Shown: positions 17,285 through 28,631 of the stretch, one piece after another | Numbering within the stretch: position 1 is the first letter of the stretch | Layout: every line of letters begins with the position of its first letter | Origin: an uncultured Rhodospirillales bacterium | GTDB taxonomy: Bacteria > Pseudomonadota > Alphaproteobacteria > Rhodospirillales > JABHCV01 | Reading direction: 5' to 3' | DNA: 64,000 nt | Assembly (NCBI GenBank): GCA_938092065.1 | Contig: CALKND010000012.1 | Coordinates: forward strand, 47,346-111,345 | Notes under the pieces: model-generated | Database searches by the model: none | The model's input: only the letters and a program-made list of their open reading frames with translations | Told to the model about the DNA's origin: nothing | Position numbers and translations under genes: made by a program

Positions 17285-19402
17285 TTAAACTATTTCTTTT
17301 CCGGTTTTTTGATCAAGGACTTTCATGGATAATTTGATTTTTCCACGGTCATCTATACCAATCAGCTTGACCTTAACCATATCGCCCTCACTAACAATAT
17401 CGGTGGTCTTACCAACACGTTCCTGAGCAAGCTCACTGATGTGAACAAGGCCATCCTTGGCACCCATAAAATTAACAAAAGCCCCAAAATCAACAGTTTT
17501 CACAACTTTACCATCGTAAATGGCGCCAACTTCTGGCTCCTGAGTCAAATCCTTAATCCATTTAATCGCTGCTTCAGCAGCTTTCTCATCGACTGCTGCA
17601 ACTTTCACCGTGCCATCATCATCGAGGTCAATCTTAGCTCCAGTAGTTTCAGTGATCTCACGGATCATCTTGCCACCCGGTCCTATAACCTCTCGAATTT
17701 TATCCTTATTAATTTTGAAAGCGGTAATGCGAGGTGCATTGGAATTAACTTCATCACGCGAAGTATCAATGGACTTGGCCATCTCTCCAAGAATATGCAA
17801 ACGCCCACCATTAGCCTGAGCCAAGGCATCTTCCATTATTGCCGGGGTGATGGATGTAATCTTAATATCCATTTGCAAGGATGTTATTCCTTTTTCCGTA
17901 CCAGCAACCTTGAAATCCATATCACCCAAGTGATCCTCATCACCCAGAATATCGGAAAGTACGGCATACTCGTCACCTTCCTTTATAAGACCCATTGCGA
18001 TACCAGCAACTGGACGGATAAGCGGCACACCCGCATCCATCATTGCCAGTGACGCGCCACAAACAGACGCCATGGAGGATGAGCCGTTGGATTCCGTAAT
18101 CTCCGAAACAATACGTATAGTATAAGGAAAATCTTCCTTGGAGGGCATAACGGGGTTAATTGCCCGCCAGGCAAGCTTGCCGTGGCCGATTTCACGCCGT
18201 CCAGTAAAGCCAAAACGTCCGGCTTCACCAACTGAGTACGGTGGGAAGTTATAGTGAAGCATAAAATGCTCGTAATGCTCGCCTACAAGTGCATCTACTC
18301 GCTGTTCATCCTGACCGGTACCCAAGGTAGCAACCGCAATAGCTTGGGTTTCACCACGGGTAAAAAGGGCTGATCCATGAGAACGCGGTAAAAAACCAAC
18401 TTCAGCTGCAATTGGCCGTACCGTCTTAGTATCACGCCCATCAATGCGAAGACCTGTCTTTAGTACGTCACGGCGCACGATGTGTTTCTCGATCTTCTTG
18501 AATGCATCACCCGTCACTTGATCAAGAAGGTCTTGATCTATTGACTTATCGCCCTGCAGTTGTTCCATAACTGCATTTTTACAAGCTGATACTTTGGCTT
18601 GGCGTTCCATCTTGTCTTTTTCAGCATAAGCCTCGCGAAGTCCAGCTTCAGCCTTTTCCCCAATCATGGCGATCATTTCTTTAGCGCCTTCAATCGGTTC
18701 TGGTAGTGGACGAGGGTCCTTAGCACAGGCTTCTGCCAATTCAATAATTGCTTTAATAACTGGCTGGAATTCCTTGTGGCCAAATGCAACCGCGCCAAGC
18801 ATGACGTCTTCAGAAAGCTCACTTGCTTCCGATTCAACCATCAAAACACCTTCCGTTGTGCCGGCAACAATCAGATCCAAGTCCGTGTTTGTCATGTTAT
18901 CAACAGTTGGGTTTAGGACATATTTTCCATCAATGTAACCGACACGGCAACCTCCAATCGGGCCCATAAAAGGCAGGCCAGAAATAGTAAGAGCCGCAGA
19001 CGTACCTACCATGGCAACAATATCCGCTTGGTTTTCTGTATCGTGGGAAACACAAGCTAAAATAATTTGGGTTTCACACTTAAAATCTTTTGGGAATAAT
19101 GGACGGATTGGCCTATCAATGAGACGTGAAGTCAGTGTTTCAGAGTCGCTAGGACGACTTTCACGTTTTAGGTAACCACCCGGAATTTTACCTGCTGCGT
19201 ATGCTTTTTCCATGTAGTGCACACCCAACGGGAAGAAATCTAGTCCGGGTTTCTGCTTTTTTTCACCGACAACAGTGCAAAGAACCTTCGTGTCCCCGTA
19301 GGTGACCATAACTGCACCATCAGCTTGACGGGCAACTTTCCCTGTTTCAAAAATAAGTGGGCGTCCGCCCCATTCAATCTCTTTTCTAAACTCTTTAAAC
19401 AT
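17285..19402 (-). CDS. pnp: Polyribonucleotide nucleotidyltransferase (PNPase)
   Basis: A 705-residue phosphorolytic 3'-5' exoribonuclease, core of the RNA degradosome. Two RNase PH-like domains (about 10-140 and 310-450; [25 protein letters not shown] in two parts marks the second) flank an alpha-helical linker. A KH domain ([15 protein letters not shown], about 560) and an S1 domain ([18 protein letters not shown], about 625-690) complete it. Length is normal. It follows rpsO, the conserved rpsO-pnp pair, with a 144-base gap containing a TGAGGT/ACCTCA hairpin. Confidence 0.97.
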   Translation of the reverse strand: MFKEFRKEIEWGGRPLIFETGKVARQADGAVMVTYGDTKVLCTVVGEKKQKPGLDFFPLGVHYMEKAYAAGKIPGGYLKRESRPSDSETLTSRLIDRPIRPLFPKDFKCETQIILACVSHDTENQADIVAMVGTSAALTISGLPFMGPIGGCRVGYIDGKYVLNPTVDNMTNTDLDLIVAGTTEGVLMVESEASELSEDVMLGAVAFGHKEFQPVIKAIIELAEACAKDPRPLPEPIEGAKEMIAMIGEKAEAGLREAYAEKDKMERQAKVSACKNAVMEQLQGDKSIDQDLLDQVTGDAFKKIEKHIVRRDVLKTGLRIDGRDTKTVRPIAAEVGFLPRSHGSALFTRGETQAIAVATLGTGQDEQRVDALVGEHYEHFMLHYNFPPYSVGEAGRFGFTGRREIGHGKLAWRAINPVMPSKEDFPYTIRIVSEITESNGSSSMASVCGASLAMMDAGVPLIRPVAGIAMGLIKEGDEYAVLSDILGDEDHLGDMDFKVAGTEKGITSLQMDIKITSITPAIMEDALAQANGGRLHILGEMAKSIDTSRDEVNSNAPRITAFKINKDKIREVIGPGGKMIREITETTGAKIDLDDDGTVKVAAVDEKAAEAAIKWIKDLTQEPEVGAIYDGKVVKTVDFGAFVNFMGAKDGLVHISELAQERVGKTTDIVSEGDMVKVKLIGIDDRGKIKLSMKVLDQKTGKEIV

Positions 19403-19546
19403 CTATCATACTATCCTTCATCTCCACCAGGACCATTCCCAGCGGGATTGTTGTTTGAAATCTTTTTATTTTAACTAATAATTTTTCACATCAGAGCTTA
19501 CGTGTTGTCGAGTGAGGTGTGGACCTCATGGCCGTGGCTCCTATGC

Positions 19547-19816
19547 CTATCTACGAAGTCCCAGCCGCTTGATCAATTCATCATAACGATTAGTCTTTTT
19601 AATTTTTAGATAATCAAGAAGGCGGCGACGTTGGCCGACCATCATCAATAGCCCACGACGAGAGTGATGATCTTTCTTATGGGTTTTCAAGTGGTCAGTT
19701 AAATTGGTAATCCGTTCAGACAAAATTGCAACCTGTACTTCTGGCGAACCTGTGTCGCCTTTACCAGTTGCGTATTCTTCAAGTAATTCCGTCTTTCTTT
19801 CAGCTGTAATCGACAT
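19547..19816 (-). CDS. rpsO: 30S ribosomal protein S15
   Basis: This 89-residue protein starts [16 protein letters not shown] and has the S15 signatures [38 protein letters not shown] and [13 protein letters not shown], split across helices. It binds 16S rRNA near h22. It lies 20 bases after truB and upstream of pnp. In E. coli S15 regulates its own mRNA; nothing decisive was seen here. Confidence 0.97.
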   Translation of the reverse strand: MSITAERKTELLEEYATGKGDTGSPEVQVAILSERITNLTDHLKTHKKDHHSRRGLLMMVGQRRRLLDYLKIKKTNRYDELIKRLGLRR

Positions 19817-19836
19817 CGTATACTCCCTATCAACAA

Positions 19837-20763
19837 TTACATATTCATGACCCGTAAGGGGCGAATTTCACCACCTACGACTTTGGTTAAAGCCACCAAC
19901 TTCCCAGAAGACATGGCGCAATAAACCGCGGCAGGATCAACTTTTTTAAGGAAAGACCGGCTTGCAACAGGAAAGATAGAAATTGTTCTTCCATGTTGCA
20001 GACTGCGGGCCTCAGATTCTGTCAAGGCTAGTGCCGGGATGTCGTCCAGCGCAGACTCAACAGCCAATAAGTAATCCGCAAGCATATCATTATGCCCCAG
20101 AGCCTCAAGTTTTTCCAGGGAAATCGAACGCTTTATGTCAAATGGCCCTACTTTGAACCGCCTTAAAGCAGAAACATGTCCCACCGTGCCTAAATGAAGA
20201 GCCAAATCACGTGCAAGACCCCTCATATAGGAGCCTTTTCCGGCCATTACCTCGAATGTGGCATGATCCTGGTCAGACATGCCAATCAGGTCAAAACGTT
20301 TAATATGAATAGTTCTGGGCTTAAGTTTAACGGTCACGTTACTGCGTGCGAGATTGTAAGCCCGCTCACCGTCAACTTTTATAGCTGAATAAACCGGCGG
20401 AACTTGTTCAATATCTCCAACAAAAAACTTCAGCGCCGTTTTTATAGCTGTTATGTCCGGTCGGATCGCACTGCTGGCAGTTACCTCACCTTCAGCATCG
20501 TCTGTGGTTCGGCTTTCGCCCCAACGAATAGTAAATTGATAAGATTTGATCCCATTCATAACATAAGAGACAGTTTTTGTAGCCTCCCCAAAAGCAATCG
20601 GTAAGATGCCACTAGCCATGGGGTCCAGGGTTCCACCGTGTCCAGCTTTTGCCGCTTTATATAATCGACGAACCCGGCCTACAACAGCACTTGATGTAAG
20701 CCCCAAAGGCTTATCAACAATTAGCCAGCCATGAATCGGGTCCCCTTTGCGCTTACGTGCCAT
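19837..20763 (-). CDS. truB: tRNA pseudouridine-55 synthase TruB
   Basis: This enzyme converts U55 of tRNAs to pseudouridine. The start [21 protein letters not shown] (ATG ending at 20763; another Met two codons earlier) fits the family; the longer open frame to 20817 runs inside rbfA and is rejected. The catalytic Asp is in [15 protein letters not shown]. Other family motifs are [17 protein letters not shown] and [14 protein letters not shown]. About 308 residues. Its start overlaps the end of rbfA by 11 bases, so they are translationally coupled. Confidence 0.95.
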   Translation of the reverse strand: MARKRKGDPIHGWLIVDKPLGLTSSAVVGRVRRLYKAAKAGHGGTLDPMASGILPIAFGEATKTVSYVMNGIKSYQFTIRWGESRTTDDAEGEVTASSAIRPDITAIKTALKFFVGDIEQVPPVYSAIKVDGERAYNLARSNVTVKLKPRTIHIKRFDLIGMSDQDHATFEVMAGKGSYMRGLARDLALHLGTVGHVSALRRFKVGPFDIKRSISLEKLEALGHNDMLADYLLAVESALDDIPALALTESEARSLQHGRTISIFPVASRSFLKKVDPAAVYCAMSSGKLVALTKVVGGEIRPLRVMNM

Positions 20764-21160
20764 TGTCATCGCCTCCCTCAAGATCGCGAGCGACTTCAGA
20801 CAAGTGCAACAGATCATTTATATGACTGGCTTCATCAAAAGTAGTGTCTGCGAGGAATGATAATTTAGGTGCACTGCGAAGTTGAACACTTTGCGCAACA
20901 CGGTGGCGGATGAAGGACTTGATTCGATTTAAGGCAGCAGTAATTTCAACCACATCTCCAACTCCACCAAGGGGAACCACATAGGCTGTGGCATTTTTTA
21001 GGTCAGGACTAATACGAACTTCTGTAACCGTAATGGCCTTGCCAGCCAAGTCAGGATCCCGTACTTCACTGCGCTCTAGAATATGAGCAAGCGCATGGCG
21101 AATCTCTTCTCCGACGCGAAGTTGGCGCTGCGATGGTGCACGGTTGTTATGCTTGCTCAT
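20753..21160 (-). CDS. rbfA: Ribosome-binding factor A
   Basis: A 135-residue KH-like protein that helps mature the 30S subunit. RVGEEIRHALAHIL, TVTEVRISPDLKNATAYV and the late LRSAPKLSFLADTTFDEA fit RbfA. It lies 32 bases after infB and overlaps truB. Confidence 0.95.
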   Translation of the reverse strand: MSKHNNRAPSQRQLRVGEEIRHALAHILERSEVRDPDLAGKAITVTEVRISPDLKNATAYVVPLGGVGDVVEITAALNRIKSFIRHRVAQSVQLRSAPKLSFLADTTFDEASHINDLLHLSEVARDLEGGDDNGT

Positions 21161-21192
21161 GTTTTGTACAGGAAACCTCTCAGCATGACCAT

Positions 21193-23730
21193 CTAAGACA
21201 CTTCAAGCTCGCGAGCAACCTCCTCAATATCGAAGCTTTCAATCCTGTCATGAGGCTGCAAATCCTGATAATTGGCAAATGCCATGCCGCACTCATTTCC
21301 TTCCTTGACCTCTTTCACATCATCTTTAAATCGCTTGAGTTGACTAAGCTCTCCTTGGTGAATAACCACATCATCGCGCAGCAAACGAACAGAAGAACCA
21401 CGCTTAACTTGTCCTTCTGTCACCATACAACCAGCAATCTTACCAACCTTGGACACGTTGAAGACTTCCAGAACATTCGCGTAACCCAGCAAATGCTCAC
21501 GCATTATTGGCGCCAACATTCCAGAAAGAGCCTTTCGCAAATCATCAATCACATTATAAATGATTGAATAATAGCGAAGATCTACCCCTTCTTGCTTAGC
21601 CAAGCTACGTGCCTGCTGATTGGCACGAACGTTAAAGCCAACAACAAACCCACCGCTAGCCTGGGCCAGTATAATGTCAGATTCATTAACACCACCAACA
21701 CCAGAATGCAGAATTTGCACCTTGACCTCGTCAGTTGCCATTTTATTAAGCGCTGCACTGATTGCCTCTACTGAGCCATGAGCATCGGCTTTTAAAACTA
21801 TTGGCAACGTTTTAACTTCGCCCTGGCCGATTTTTTCAAACATTTGCTCCAACGTTCCACGCGCACCGGCAGCAGCACGGGCATCTTTATCTCGTCGCTT
21901 GCGAAAATCTGTAACTTCACGAGCACGTGCTTCGTTAGCCACTGCGGCAACTTCATCGCCAGCCTCAGGGGATCCATTAAGGCCCAAGACCTCAATTGGC
22001 ATAGCCGGACCAGCTTCGGAAACCTGAATGCCACGGTCATCAATTAGGGCGCGAACTCGACCCCACTCTCCACCAGCGACAAAAATATCACCAGTTTTAA
22101 GAGTGCCACGCGTAACCAAAATAGTGGCGACTGAGCCACGGCCACGTTCCATCTTAGATTCAACGACAACACCCTCGGCAGCACGGTCAGGATTGGCCTT
22201 TAAATCAAGTAGCTCTGACTGCAGCAAGATCATCTCTTCAAGCTTGTCCAGATTGGTTTTTTCTTTGGCAGAAACCTCAACATCAATGACTTCGCCGCCC
22301 ATCTCTTCAACCACCAGATCGTGTTGTAAAAGCTCTTGACGAACCCGATTAGCATCGGCGCCTTGGACATCCATCTTATTAATGGCAACAATAATTGGCA
22401 CCTCTGCTGCCTTGGCATGAGAAATTGCCTCAACCGTCTGCGGCATAATGCCGTCATCTGCCGCTACCACCAGAACCACAATATCAGTAACCTTAGCACC
22501 ACGGGCACGCATATCTGTAAAGGCAGCGTGCCCAGGGGTATCAACAAAAGTGATCTTGCCACCACCGTCAAGAACCACCTGATAGGCACCTATGTGTTGG
22601 GTAATGCCACCTGCTTCTTGGTCAGCTATATCTGTCTCGCGAAGCGCATCCAACAGTGAAGTTTTGCCATGGTCAACGTGACCCATGACCGTAACCACTG
22701 GGGCTCGCGTAACCATATTTTCATCTTTATCATCATCAGAGCCCTTAAGGCCTATTTCGACATCAGCCGCGCTGACCCTGATCAAATTGTGACCAAATTC
22801 ACTCACTACCAACTCTGCAGTGTCGGTGTCTATGGACTGATTGACTGTTGCCATAACATCCATTTTCATAAGTGTTTTGATCAAATCTGTCGAGCGCTCC
22901 GCCATACGATTGGCCAGTTCCTGAACAGTAATAGTTTCTGGGACAACAACATCACGGATTATCTTCTTCCCTTCGGAAAGTACCATCTTTTGCTTTTGTT
23001 TTTCTTTTTCTCGGGCGCGTTTTACAGACGCTAGCGATCGCGTCCTCTCCTCGCCATCACCCAATGCCTCCGCAATGGTCAGCTTGCCAGAACGCCTGCG
23101 CTTGTCACCCCGTTGCTTCGGTGTAGGTCGTTTCTGCATTTCCTCGCGAGGCGCCACAGGCTTAATGCGTGGCTTAACTGCCTCAACTTCACCGTTTGCA
23201 GCATTATCAAGCTTTTGGGCTGCTGCTGATGCGTCAGCGGCAGCTAGCTCTTTATCAATGCGTTCCGCCTCTTCCTTAATTTTGCGCTCTTCTTCGTCTT
23301 TATTCTTAAAAACTGTGTCTTCTTTTGGTTCTTGCGGTGGGGGAGGAGCGTTCTTTAATTCCTCATCAACTTTTTCACCGGCAACTTTAGCGTCTTGCAA
23401 TGCACGTGCGCGTGATGCTTTTTCTTCGCTCGTAAGTTGTGAGCCCGATTGTACCGGTGGAGAAGCAACTTCCTCTTTTTTGTCAAGAGCAACAGTCGCT
23501 TCTTTCGGCTCTTGAAAAGCCTCTAGTTCCTCTTTTACTTCGGACAAGCGCCCTGTATCATTTTGTGCATAGGTGCGTTTTTTACGAACCTCCACCTGAA
23601 CCATTTTCGAGCGGCCATGCGAAAAGTTCTGACGAACCTGACCGGACTCAATAGTTTTGTTCAATTGTAGCGTACCAGGTCGTGACAGGCCTAGAGGCTT
23701 ATCTTTATTTTTATTGTTGGTCTCGCTCAT
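21193..23730 (-). CDS. infB: Translation initiation factor IF-2
   Basis: An 845-residue GTPase that delivers initiator tRNA to the ribosome. The N-terminal 220 residues are a low-complexity, charged Lys/Glu/Ala-rich region typical of alphaproteobacterial IF-2. The IF2_N-type segment is at about 260-310 ([21 protein letters not shown]). The G domain has [12 protein letters not shown] (about 350), DTPGHAAFT and NKMD. The beta-barrel and C-terminal domains follow ([34 protein letters not shown]). It sits between ylxR and rbfA in the conserved nusA-infB operon. Confidence 0.97.
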   Translation of the reverse strand: MSETNNKNKDKPLGLSRPGTLQLNKTIESGQVRQNFSHGRSKMVQVEVRKKRTYAQNDTGRLSEVKEELEAFQEPKEATVALDKKEEVASPPVQSGSQLTSEEKASRARALQDAKVAGEKVDEELKNAPPPPQEPKEDTVFKNKDEEERKIKEEAERIDKELAAADASAAAQKLDNAANGEVEAVKPRIKPVAPREEMQKRPTPKQRGDKRRRSGKLTIAEALGDGEERTRSLASVKRAREKEKQKQKMVLSEGKKIIRDVVVPETITVQELANRMAERSTDLIKTLMKMDVMATVNQSIDTDTAELVVSEFGHNLIRVSAADVEIGLKGSDDDKDENMVTRAPVVTVMGHVDHGKTSLLDALRETDIADQEAGGITQHIGAYQVVLDGGGKITFVDTPGHAAFTDMRARGAKVTDIVVLVVAADDGIMPQTVEAISHAKAAEVPIIVAINKMDVQGADANRVRQELLQHDLVVEEMGGEVIDVEVSAKEKTNLDKLEEMILLQSELLDLKANPDRAAEGVVVESKMERGRGSVATILVTRGTLKTGDIFVAGGEWGRVRALIDDRGIQVSEAGPAMPIEVLGLNGSPEAGDEVAAVANEARAREVTDFRKRRDKDARAAAGARGTLEQMFEKIGQGEVKTLPIVLKADAHGSVEAISAALNKMATDEVKVQILHSGVGGVNESDIILAQASGGFVVGFNVRANQQARSLAKQEGVDLRYYSIIYNVIDDLRKALSGMLAPIMREHLLGYANVLEVFNVSKVGKIAGCMVTEGQVKRGSSVRLLRDDVVIHQGELSQLKRFKDDVKEVKEGNECGMAFANYQDLQPHDRIESFDIEEVARELEVS

Positions 23731-23758
23731 ATTTCTTCCGTTCTCTTTTCGCTTTAAT

Positions 23759-24361
23759 TCAGCAACGTAAGCTTTCTAGCCGCCGCGCCGTTGCCAGCAA
23801 TTTTTTTGCTAACCTTCCCGGTGCTACAATCACATGCACAACACGGTCCCGAGAGAATGCCAATCCCAGCTCTTCGGCATTAAGGGCGACAATGACTGAC
23901 GCCCCTTCAGTCCATGCTTTAATCCTCTTTTTTCCATCTTCTGCCCCATCAACAGCTGTCAACAAGACACCAGCAGGTTTGCCTGATCTAAGCCAAGCCT
24001 CGACCTTGGCAAAACCTGAAACTCCCTGTCCAGCACGACGAGCCAGACCAATTAAGTCTTGGCATCTTCGAACTAGCAATCTTTCTACCCGATCAGCCAA
24101 ATTACTCGAAACGCTTACTTTCGAACGGGCAACTCGGGCAAAATAGGTTTTAGTGCAAGCTTTACTTATCACATCACGGCGTGCACTCAACCAAAACCCT
24201 CGACCAGGTAAACGGGCTTCAATGTCTGCTACAATTTCTTCGTCAGGGCTGACAACAAAACGAACCATCGTATCCCTTGGTAGTTCAACGTTAGTAACTA
24301 TACACCGCTTGAGCTCTTTTTCTCTCTTATCTGGTTTTTGGGGACGCTTGCGCTCTCCCAT
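23759..24361 (-). CDS. ylxR: YlxR (DUF448) RNA-binding protein with L7Ae-like C-terminal domain
   Basis: A 200-residue protein. The N-terminal YlxR domain has RCIVTNVELPRDTMVRFVVSP and LPGRGFWLSARRDVI, split by a strand; the usual GRGAYV is changed to GRGFWL. The C-terminal half (about 95-190) resembles an L7Ae-type RNA-binding domain: LIGLARRAGQGVSGFAKVEAWL. Short YlxR proteins in other bacteria lack it; the fused form is common in alphaproteobacteria. It lies between nusA and infB and probably acts on RNA in the same transcription-translation module. Confidence 0.9.
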   Translation of the reverse strand: MGERKRPQKPDKREKELKRCIVTNVELPRDTMVRFVVSPDEEIVADIEARLPGRGFWLSARRDVISKACTKTYFARVARSKVSVSSNLADRVERLLVRRCQDLIGLARRAGQGVSGFAKVEAWLRSGKPAGVLLTAVDGAEDGKKRIKAWTEGASVIVALNAEELGLAFSRDRVVHVIVAPGRLAKKLLATARRLESLRC

Positions 24362-24382
24362 ATAATTTTCCGCCCTTTAGTT

Positions 24383-25984
24383 CTATTCCTTGAGGTCTTT
24401 TTCAGGCGCCTCTGTAACAGCTACCTTGCCTCCTTCAGCTATTTCAGTTTCTTGAGAATCCTCATCTGAAAACCAGTGAGCCCGAGCAGCCATAATAATA
24501 TCATTGGCTTGGGCTAAACTCATGGAAATTTCCGCAGGAAGCATTTCCAGTAATTCATCACCGGCAAGATCGGCGAGATCATCAAGAGACTTAATCTTGT
24601 TTTCACCAACCGCGACCATAATTGCAGGTGTTATGCCCTCAAGCGCCGCAATTTCATCGCACACGCCCAACTCACTATAGCGTTCTACCATTTGCGAAAC
24701 ATTTTTTTCAAGATAGGCCCTTGCCCGTTCCCGCAACTCTTCTGCAACTTCTTCATCAAAGCCTTCGATATCAGTCAGATCACCAACTGGAACAAAAGCG
24801 ACTTGCTCGATGGACGAGAAGCCTTCGGTGACTAGTAAATGGGCAATGACTTCGTCAACATCCAGCGTGTCAACAAACATCTGAGAGTGCACTATGAATT
24901 CCTGCTGGCGACGTTCTGATTCTACGGTTTCGGTCAGGATATCAATGTCCCAGCCAGAAAGCTGTGAACCAAGACGCACATTTTGACCACGACGACCTAT
25001 GGCAAGACTTAATTGTTCATCGGGAACAACCACTTCAATTTTATTGTTTTCTTCGTCAAGTACGACCTTAGCTACTTCTGCTGGGGCAAGAGCATTAACG
25101 ATGAAGGTCGCTGGATCTTCAGACCACTGAATAATATCAATTTTTTCGCCCTGTAATTCGCCAACTACAGCTTGAACACGCGAACCACGCATGCCAATGC
25201 AAGGGCCGACTGGATCAATGCTCAAATCATTGGACAACACAGCAATTTTAGCGCGTGATCCGGGGTCACGGGCTACAGACTTGATCTCAATAATACCATC
25301 GTATATTTCCGGCACTTCTTGGGCAAATAGCATAGCAATGAATTGTGGATGGGTTCTTGATAGAAAAATCTGCGGACCACGAAGTTCTTCGCGCACGTCA
25401 ACAATGTATGCTCTGATTCTGTCACCATTATTAAAGTGTTCTCGAGGAATAGCCTCATCACGACGGAGCAAGGCTTCAGCACGCCCAAGGTCAACTATTA
25501 TATTGCCAAATTCGACGCGCTTAACCAGACCATTTATTACTTCGCCAATTCTATCTTTGTATTCTGCATACTGGTGCTTACGCTCCGCATCACGAACTTG
25601 CTGGACAATCACTTGCTTAGCAGTTTGGGCTGCAATTCGCCCAAAATTAATAGGCGGCAAAGGGTCAATAATAAACTCACCCAGTTCTGCGTCGGCTTTA
25701 CTCTTACGTGCTTCAACAAGTGTTGTCTGAGTTATTTCGTTTTCAATTTCTTCAGCCACTTCAATATAGCGTGCCAAGCTAATTTCCCCAGACTTGCGGT
25801 CAATCCGAGCGCGGATATCATGTTCCTGGCCATACTTAGAACGTCCAGCCTTCTGAATGGCCTGTTCCATGGCTTCTAGAATTTCATCCTGCTCAACACC
25901 TTTGTCGCGAGCAACGGTTTCCGCAACCTGTAAAAGTTCAGGGCGCGCATATACAGCATCTGTTTCTTTCATCAACTTACTCAT
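24383..25984 (-). CDS. nusA: Transcription termination/antitermination protein NusA
   Basis: A 533-residue elongation factor that binds RNA polymerase, modulating pausing, termination and antitermination. The N-terminal domain is followed by S1 (GEVINGLVKRVEFGNIIVDLG, in two strands, about 135-200), then KH1/KH2 (DPVGPCIGMRGSRVQAVVGEL, AIGRRGQNVRLGSQL) and two C-terminal acidic helix-hairpin repeats (GFSSIEQVAFVPVGDL, KIKSLDDLADLAGDELLEML). The ATG overlaps the rimP stop by one base (TAATG), so the two are coupled. Confidence 0.97.
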   Translation of the reverse strand: MSKLMKETDAVYARPELLQVAETVARDKGVEQDEILEAMEQAIQKAGRSKYGQEHDIRARIDRKSGEISLARYIEVAEEIENEITQTTLVEARKSKADAELGEFIIDPLPPINFGRIAAQTAKQVIVQQVRDAERKHQYAEYKDRIGEVINGLVKRVEFGNIIVDLGRAEALLRRDEAIPREHFNNGDRIRAYIVDVREELRGPQIFLSRTHPQFIAMLFAQEVPEIYDGIIEIKSVARDPGSRAKIAVLSNDLSIDPVGPCIGMRGSRVQAVVGELQGEKIDIIQWSEDPATFIVNALAPAEVAKVVLDEENNKIEVVVPDEQLSLAIGRRGQNVRLGSQLSGWDIDILTETVESERRQQEFIVHSQMFVDTLDVDEVIAHLLVTEGFSSIEQVAFVPVGDLTDIEGFDEEVAEELRERARAYLEKNVSQMVERYSELGVCDEIAALEGITPAIMVAVGENKIKSLDDLADLAGDELLEMLPAEISMSLAQANDIIMAARAHWFSDEDSQETEIAEGGKVAVTEAPEKDLKE

Positions 25985-26472
25985 TATTTTGGCAGTCCTT
26001 CAGAAGCCGCTATTAATTCATCGCTTAGCAGCAATTTCGCCTTTTCTATATCTTGGTACGCAAGTTCGAAAACCTCATTCTTGGCCTCAATCGTAACTAT
26101 CTCTCCCTTAACTGAACGCAACCGACCTTTGAAACGCTTCCGCCCACCAATGGCTCTACTAATTTCAATTTTTGCATCAAAGCCCAAAAACTTTTCAAAG
26201 TCTTCAAGACTGGCCAGCGGCCTATCAATTCCCGGTGAAGAAATCTCCAGCGCATATGCACCCACCAGAGGGTCTTCCACATCCAGAACAGCAGAAATAG
26301 TTCGGCTTACGTTTTCACAGTCTTCAACATTCATCCGACCTGTTTCAGCGTGTTCAGCCATAATCTGAAGTCGCGGATTTTTACCAGCAGTGTAGTTTAT
26401 ACTAACCAAGCGGAAGCCCATGGCTTCAATACTTGGGGTTATCATTCCTTCGATACGATGGACAAACTCCAT
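25984..26472 (-). CDS. rimP: Ribosome maturation factor RimP
   Basis: Needed for 30S maturation. The chosen ATG ends at 26472 and gives MEFVHRIEGMITPSIEAMG, the normal family start, with AGGA about 10 bases upstream; about 162 residues. The open frame continues to 26574, but that extension is encoded by a terminator-like hairpin and is not conserved-looking. Core motifs are NVEDCENVSRTISAVLD, ALEISSPGIDRPL and FKGRLRSVKGEIVTIE. It leads the rimP-nusA-ylxR-infB-rbfA-truB-rpsO-pnp run. Confidence 0.93.
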   Translation of the reverse strand: MEFVHRIEGMITPSIEAMGFRLVSINYTAGKNPRLQIMAEHAETGRMNVEDCENVSRTISAVLDVEDPLVGAYALEISSPGIDRPLASLEDFEKFLGFDAKIEISRAIGGRKRFKGRLRSVKGEIVTIEAKNEVFELAYQDIEKAKLLLSDELIAASEGLPK

Positions 26473-26512
26473 ACGACCAAGTCCTATATCTAAAAGTATC
26501 ATCTTGACGCTG

Positions 26513-26542
26513 ACAAAACAAAAGGCGAGCCAAGGGCTCACC
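26513..26542 (-). terminator. Terminator hairpin ahead of rimP (trmB terminator or leader attenuator)
   Basis: On the minus strand GGTGAGCC pairs with GGCTCGCC (one G-T pair) around CTT and is followed by TTTTGTTTTG. It lies 40 bases upstream of the rimP start. A TTGACA box at 26591-26596 lies upstream of it, with a poor -10. If that box is a promoter, the hairpin is in the rimP-nusA leader and could be an attenuator; otherwise it ends the trmB transcript. Confidence 0.8.
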
Positions 26543-26648
26543 TCATCAATTTCGATCAATGTCGAACCTAACAAGAGACATAATTTGTTATGTCAATGAG
26601 GAATGATATACACCCAATAATAAATCAAGCACAAGGTTTTTCTGGCTT

Positions 26649-27350
26649 TTAAACATCTCGTGCAAGCCGCTTAAAAAGCAAGTAGGCTGGATGTTCTTGA
26701 CGTGCTAAAGCCTTTTCCTCATAGCGCGTGGTCACCCAATCTTGTGGGGGATTGCGCCAGTCCCTAAACGAACGGGCATTCCAAGCAAAGGCCGAATGGC
26801 CAACAAGTTGTTCCAATGCCCAAGATACAAAGCCATAATGATCGCTTGCGAACCGGAGCTCCGCTTCATCTTTCAAGATTCGAGCAAGACGGTTAAGATT
26901 TTCCTCAATAATAAAACGACGTTTATGATGGCGCTTTTTAGGCCATGGATCTGAGAACAATACAAAAGCCCGATCTATAGACTGACTGTTCATGACATCT
27001 AATAATGGCCTCGCATCATTGTCATAGATACGTATGTTTTTCAAATTATAGGTCTGAATAGAGGTCAGTAACTTGGCAACACCGTTTATAAATGGCTCAC
27101 AACCTATAAAGCCAATTTGTGGATGGGCTCTAGCCAGAGCCGCCAGATGCTCGCCACCACCAAAACCTATTTCAAGCCACACCTGTTGAGGACTTTCAGA
27201 CATCGTCGTCTCAAAATGAGGATCTGGATTTAATGGAGTTATCTTAAAATGAGGCAGCAGGTTCTCAAGTAAATTCTTTTGACCAACTCTTAATTTTTTA
27301 CCAAGCCGCCGCCCGTGCCAGTCTGACCGTTCCTTTAGTAGGGTTGCCAC
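26649..27350 (-). CDS. trmB: tRNA (guanine-N7-)-methyltransferase
   Basis: A 233-residue SAM-dependent enzyme that methylates G46 of tRNAs. The SAM site is WLEIGFGGGEHLAALA, and the substrate motif VLFSDPWPKKRHHKRRF is diagnostic. The N-terminus is Lys/Arg-rich (RRLGKKLRVGQKNLLENLLP), as in alphaproteobacterial members. It follows metK after 22 bases and precedes rimP. Confidence 0.95.
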   Translation of the reverse strand: MATLLKERSDWHGRRLGKKLRVGQKNLLENLLPHFKITPLNPDPHFETTMSESPQQVWLEIGFGGGEHLAALARAHPQIGFIGCEPFINGVAKLLTSIQTYNLKNIRIYDNDARPLLDVMNSQSIDRAFVLFSDPWPKKRHHKRRFIIEENLNRLARILKDEAELRFASDHYGFVSWALEQLVGHSAFAWNARSFRDWRNPPQDWVTTRYEEKALARQEHPAYLLFKRLARDV

Positions 27351-27372
27351 ATAAGATCCTATTCAAGAGATA

Positions 27373-28560
27373 TCAGAAGGCTAATTTCAACGTGTCAGCA
27401 AGATCGGTCTTTTCCCAGGAGAACCCACCATCAGCTTCTGCATCACGGCCAAAGTGGCCATAAGCAGCCGTGCGTTCGTAGATTGGACGGCTTAGCTTCA
27501 AATGTTCGCGAATACCCCGTGGGCTAAGATCAACTATATCGCAAAGAGTCGCCGCGAGCTTAGCGCTATCTACATTGCTGTTGCCGTGAGTGTCTACATA
27601 CACGGATAAGGGCTTAGAAACACCAATAGCATAAGAAAGTTGAATCGTACAACTTTCAGCAATACCAGCCGCAACAACATTCTTTGCCAAATAGCGCGCC
27701 GCATAAGCAGCTGAGCGGTCAACCTTGGTAGGGTCTTTTCCAGAAAATGCACCGCCGCCATGGGGTGCCGCACCACCGTAAGTATCAACAATGATCTTAC
27801 GACCTGTCAGACCAGCATCGCCATCCGGACCGCCAATAACAAAACGCCCTGTTGGATTGACGTAAAATTCATCTTCTGGGCACATCCAGCCACTGGGTAG
27901 GTTTTTCTCAACATGTGGCCGAACTAATTCTCGAACATCGTCTTGGGATAGGGTTTCCGCATGCTGGGTCGACACCACTACAGAGGTAGCGCCAACGGGT
28001 TTACCGTCAACGTAGCGGAGAGTTACCTGACTTTTGGAGTCTGGAAGTAATCCGGCCGCAGTTCCAGAGTGACGTGCTTCAGCCATGGAATGCAAAATGC
28101 TATGCGAAAAATGAATAGGGGCCGGCATCAAGCTATCAGTTTCATTGCATGCATAACCAAACATAATTCCTTGGTCACCAGCACCTTCGTCTTTATTACC
28201 TGTTGCATCGACGCCTTGCGCAATATCAACAGATTGACCATGCAGGTAGACCTGAACTTCTGAGTTTTTCCAGTGAAAGCCGTCCTGTTCATAGCCAATT
28301 GATTTCACAGCTTGGCGGGCAAGGTCTTCCATTTTTGCTTTGTTGACGTTACCCTTGGCATCAACCAAAGATTCTGGGCCACGAACTTCACCGGCCAGAA
28401 CAATACGGTTTGTCGTGCATAATGTTTCACAGGCAACCCGAGAAAGAGGGTCAGCCTCCAAAAAAGAATCAACAACTGCGTCCGAAACTCGGTCTGATAC
28501 TTTATCAGGATGGCCTTCAGAAACAGATTCACTAGTAAATAAATAATCAGAATTTGACAC
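27373..28560 (-). CDS. metK: S-adenosylmethionine synthetase
   Basis: This enzyme makes SAM from methionine and ATP. The GTG ending at 28560 gives a start [20 protein letters not shown], the usual family opening; an 11-residue upstream extension to 28593 is unlikely. About 395 residues. Signature motifs are [12 protein letters not shown] and [19 protein letters not shown]. Active-site residues include the His of GHPDK. Its leader carries a SAM-II type riboswitch, so product feedback on its own mRNA is likely. Confidence 0.96.
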   Translation of the reverse strand: MSNSDYLFTSESVSEGHPDKVSDRVSDAVVDSFLEADPLSRVACETLCTTNRIVLAGEVRGPESLVDAKGNVNKAKMEDLARQAVKSIGYEQDGFHWKNSEVQVYLHGQSVDIAQGVDATGNKDEGAGDQGIMFGYACNETDSLMPAPIHFSHSILHSMAEARHSGTAAGLLPDSKSQVTLRYVDGKPVGATSVVVSTQHAETLSQDDVRELVRPHVEKNLPSGWMCPEDEFYVNPTGRFVIGGPDGDAGLTGRKIIVDTYGGAAPHGGGAFSGKDPTKVDRSAAYAARYLAKNVVAAGIAESCTIQLSYAIGVSKPLSVYVDTHGNSNVDSAKLAATLCDIVDLSPRGIREHLKLSRPIYERTAAYGHFGRDAEADGGFSWEKTDLADTLKLAF

Positions 28561-28631
28561 GGGTGGTCCCTTCTTTTGTAAAATTATGTCCAATTGGACC
28601 AGGGCCTACACGGTCATACCGTTGATTTAAT

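Noticed and set aside
26473..26574. Longer N-terminus for RimP
   Set aside because: The extension would be encoded by the terminator hairpin; the Met ending at 26472 fits the family and has a ribosome site.
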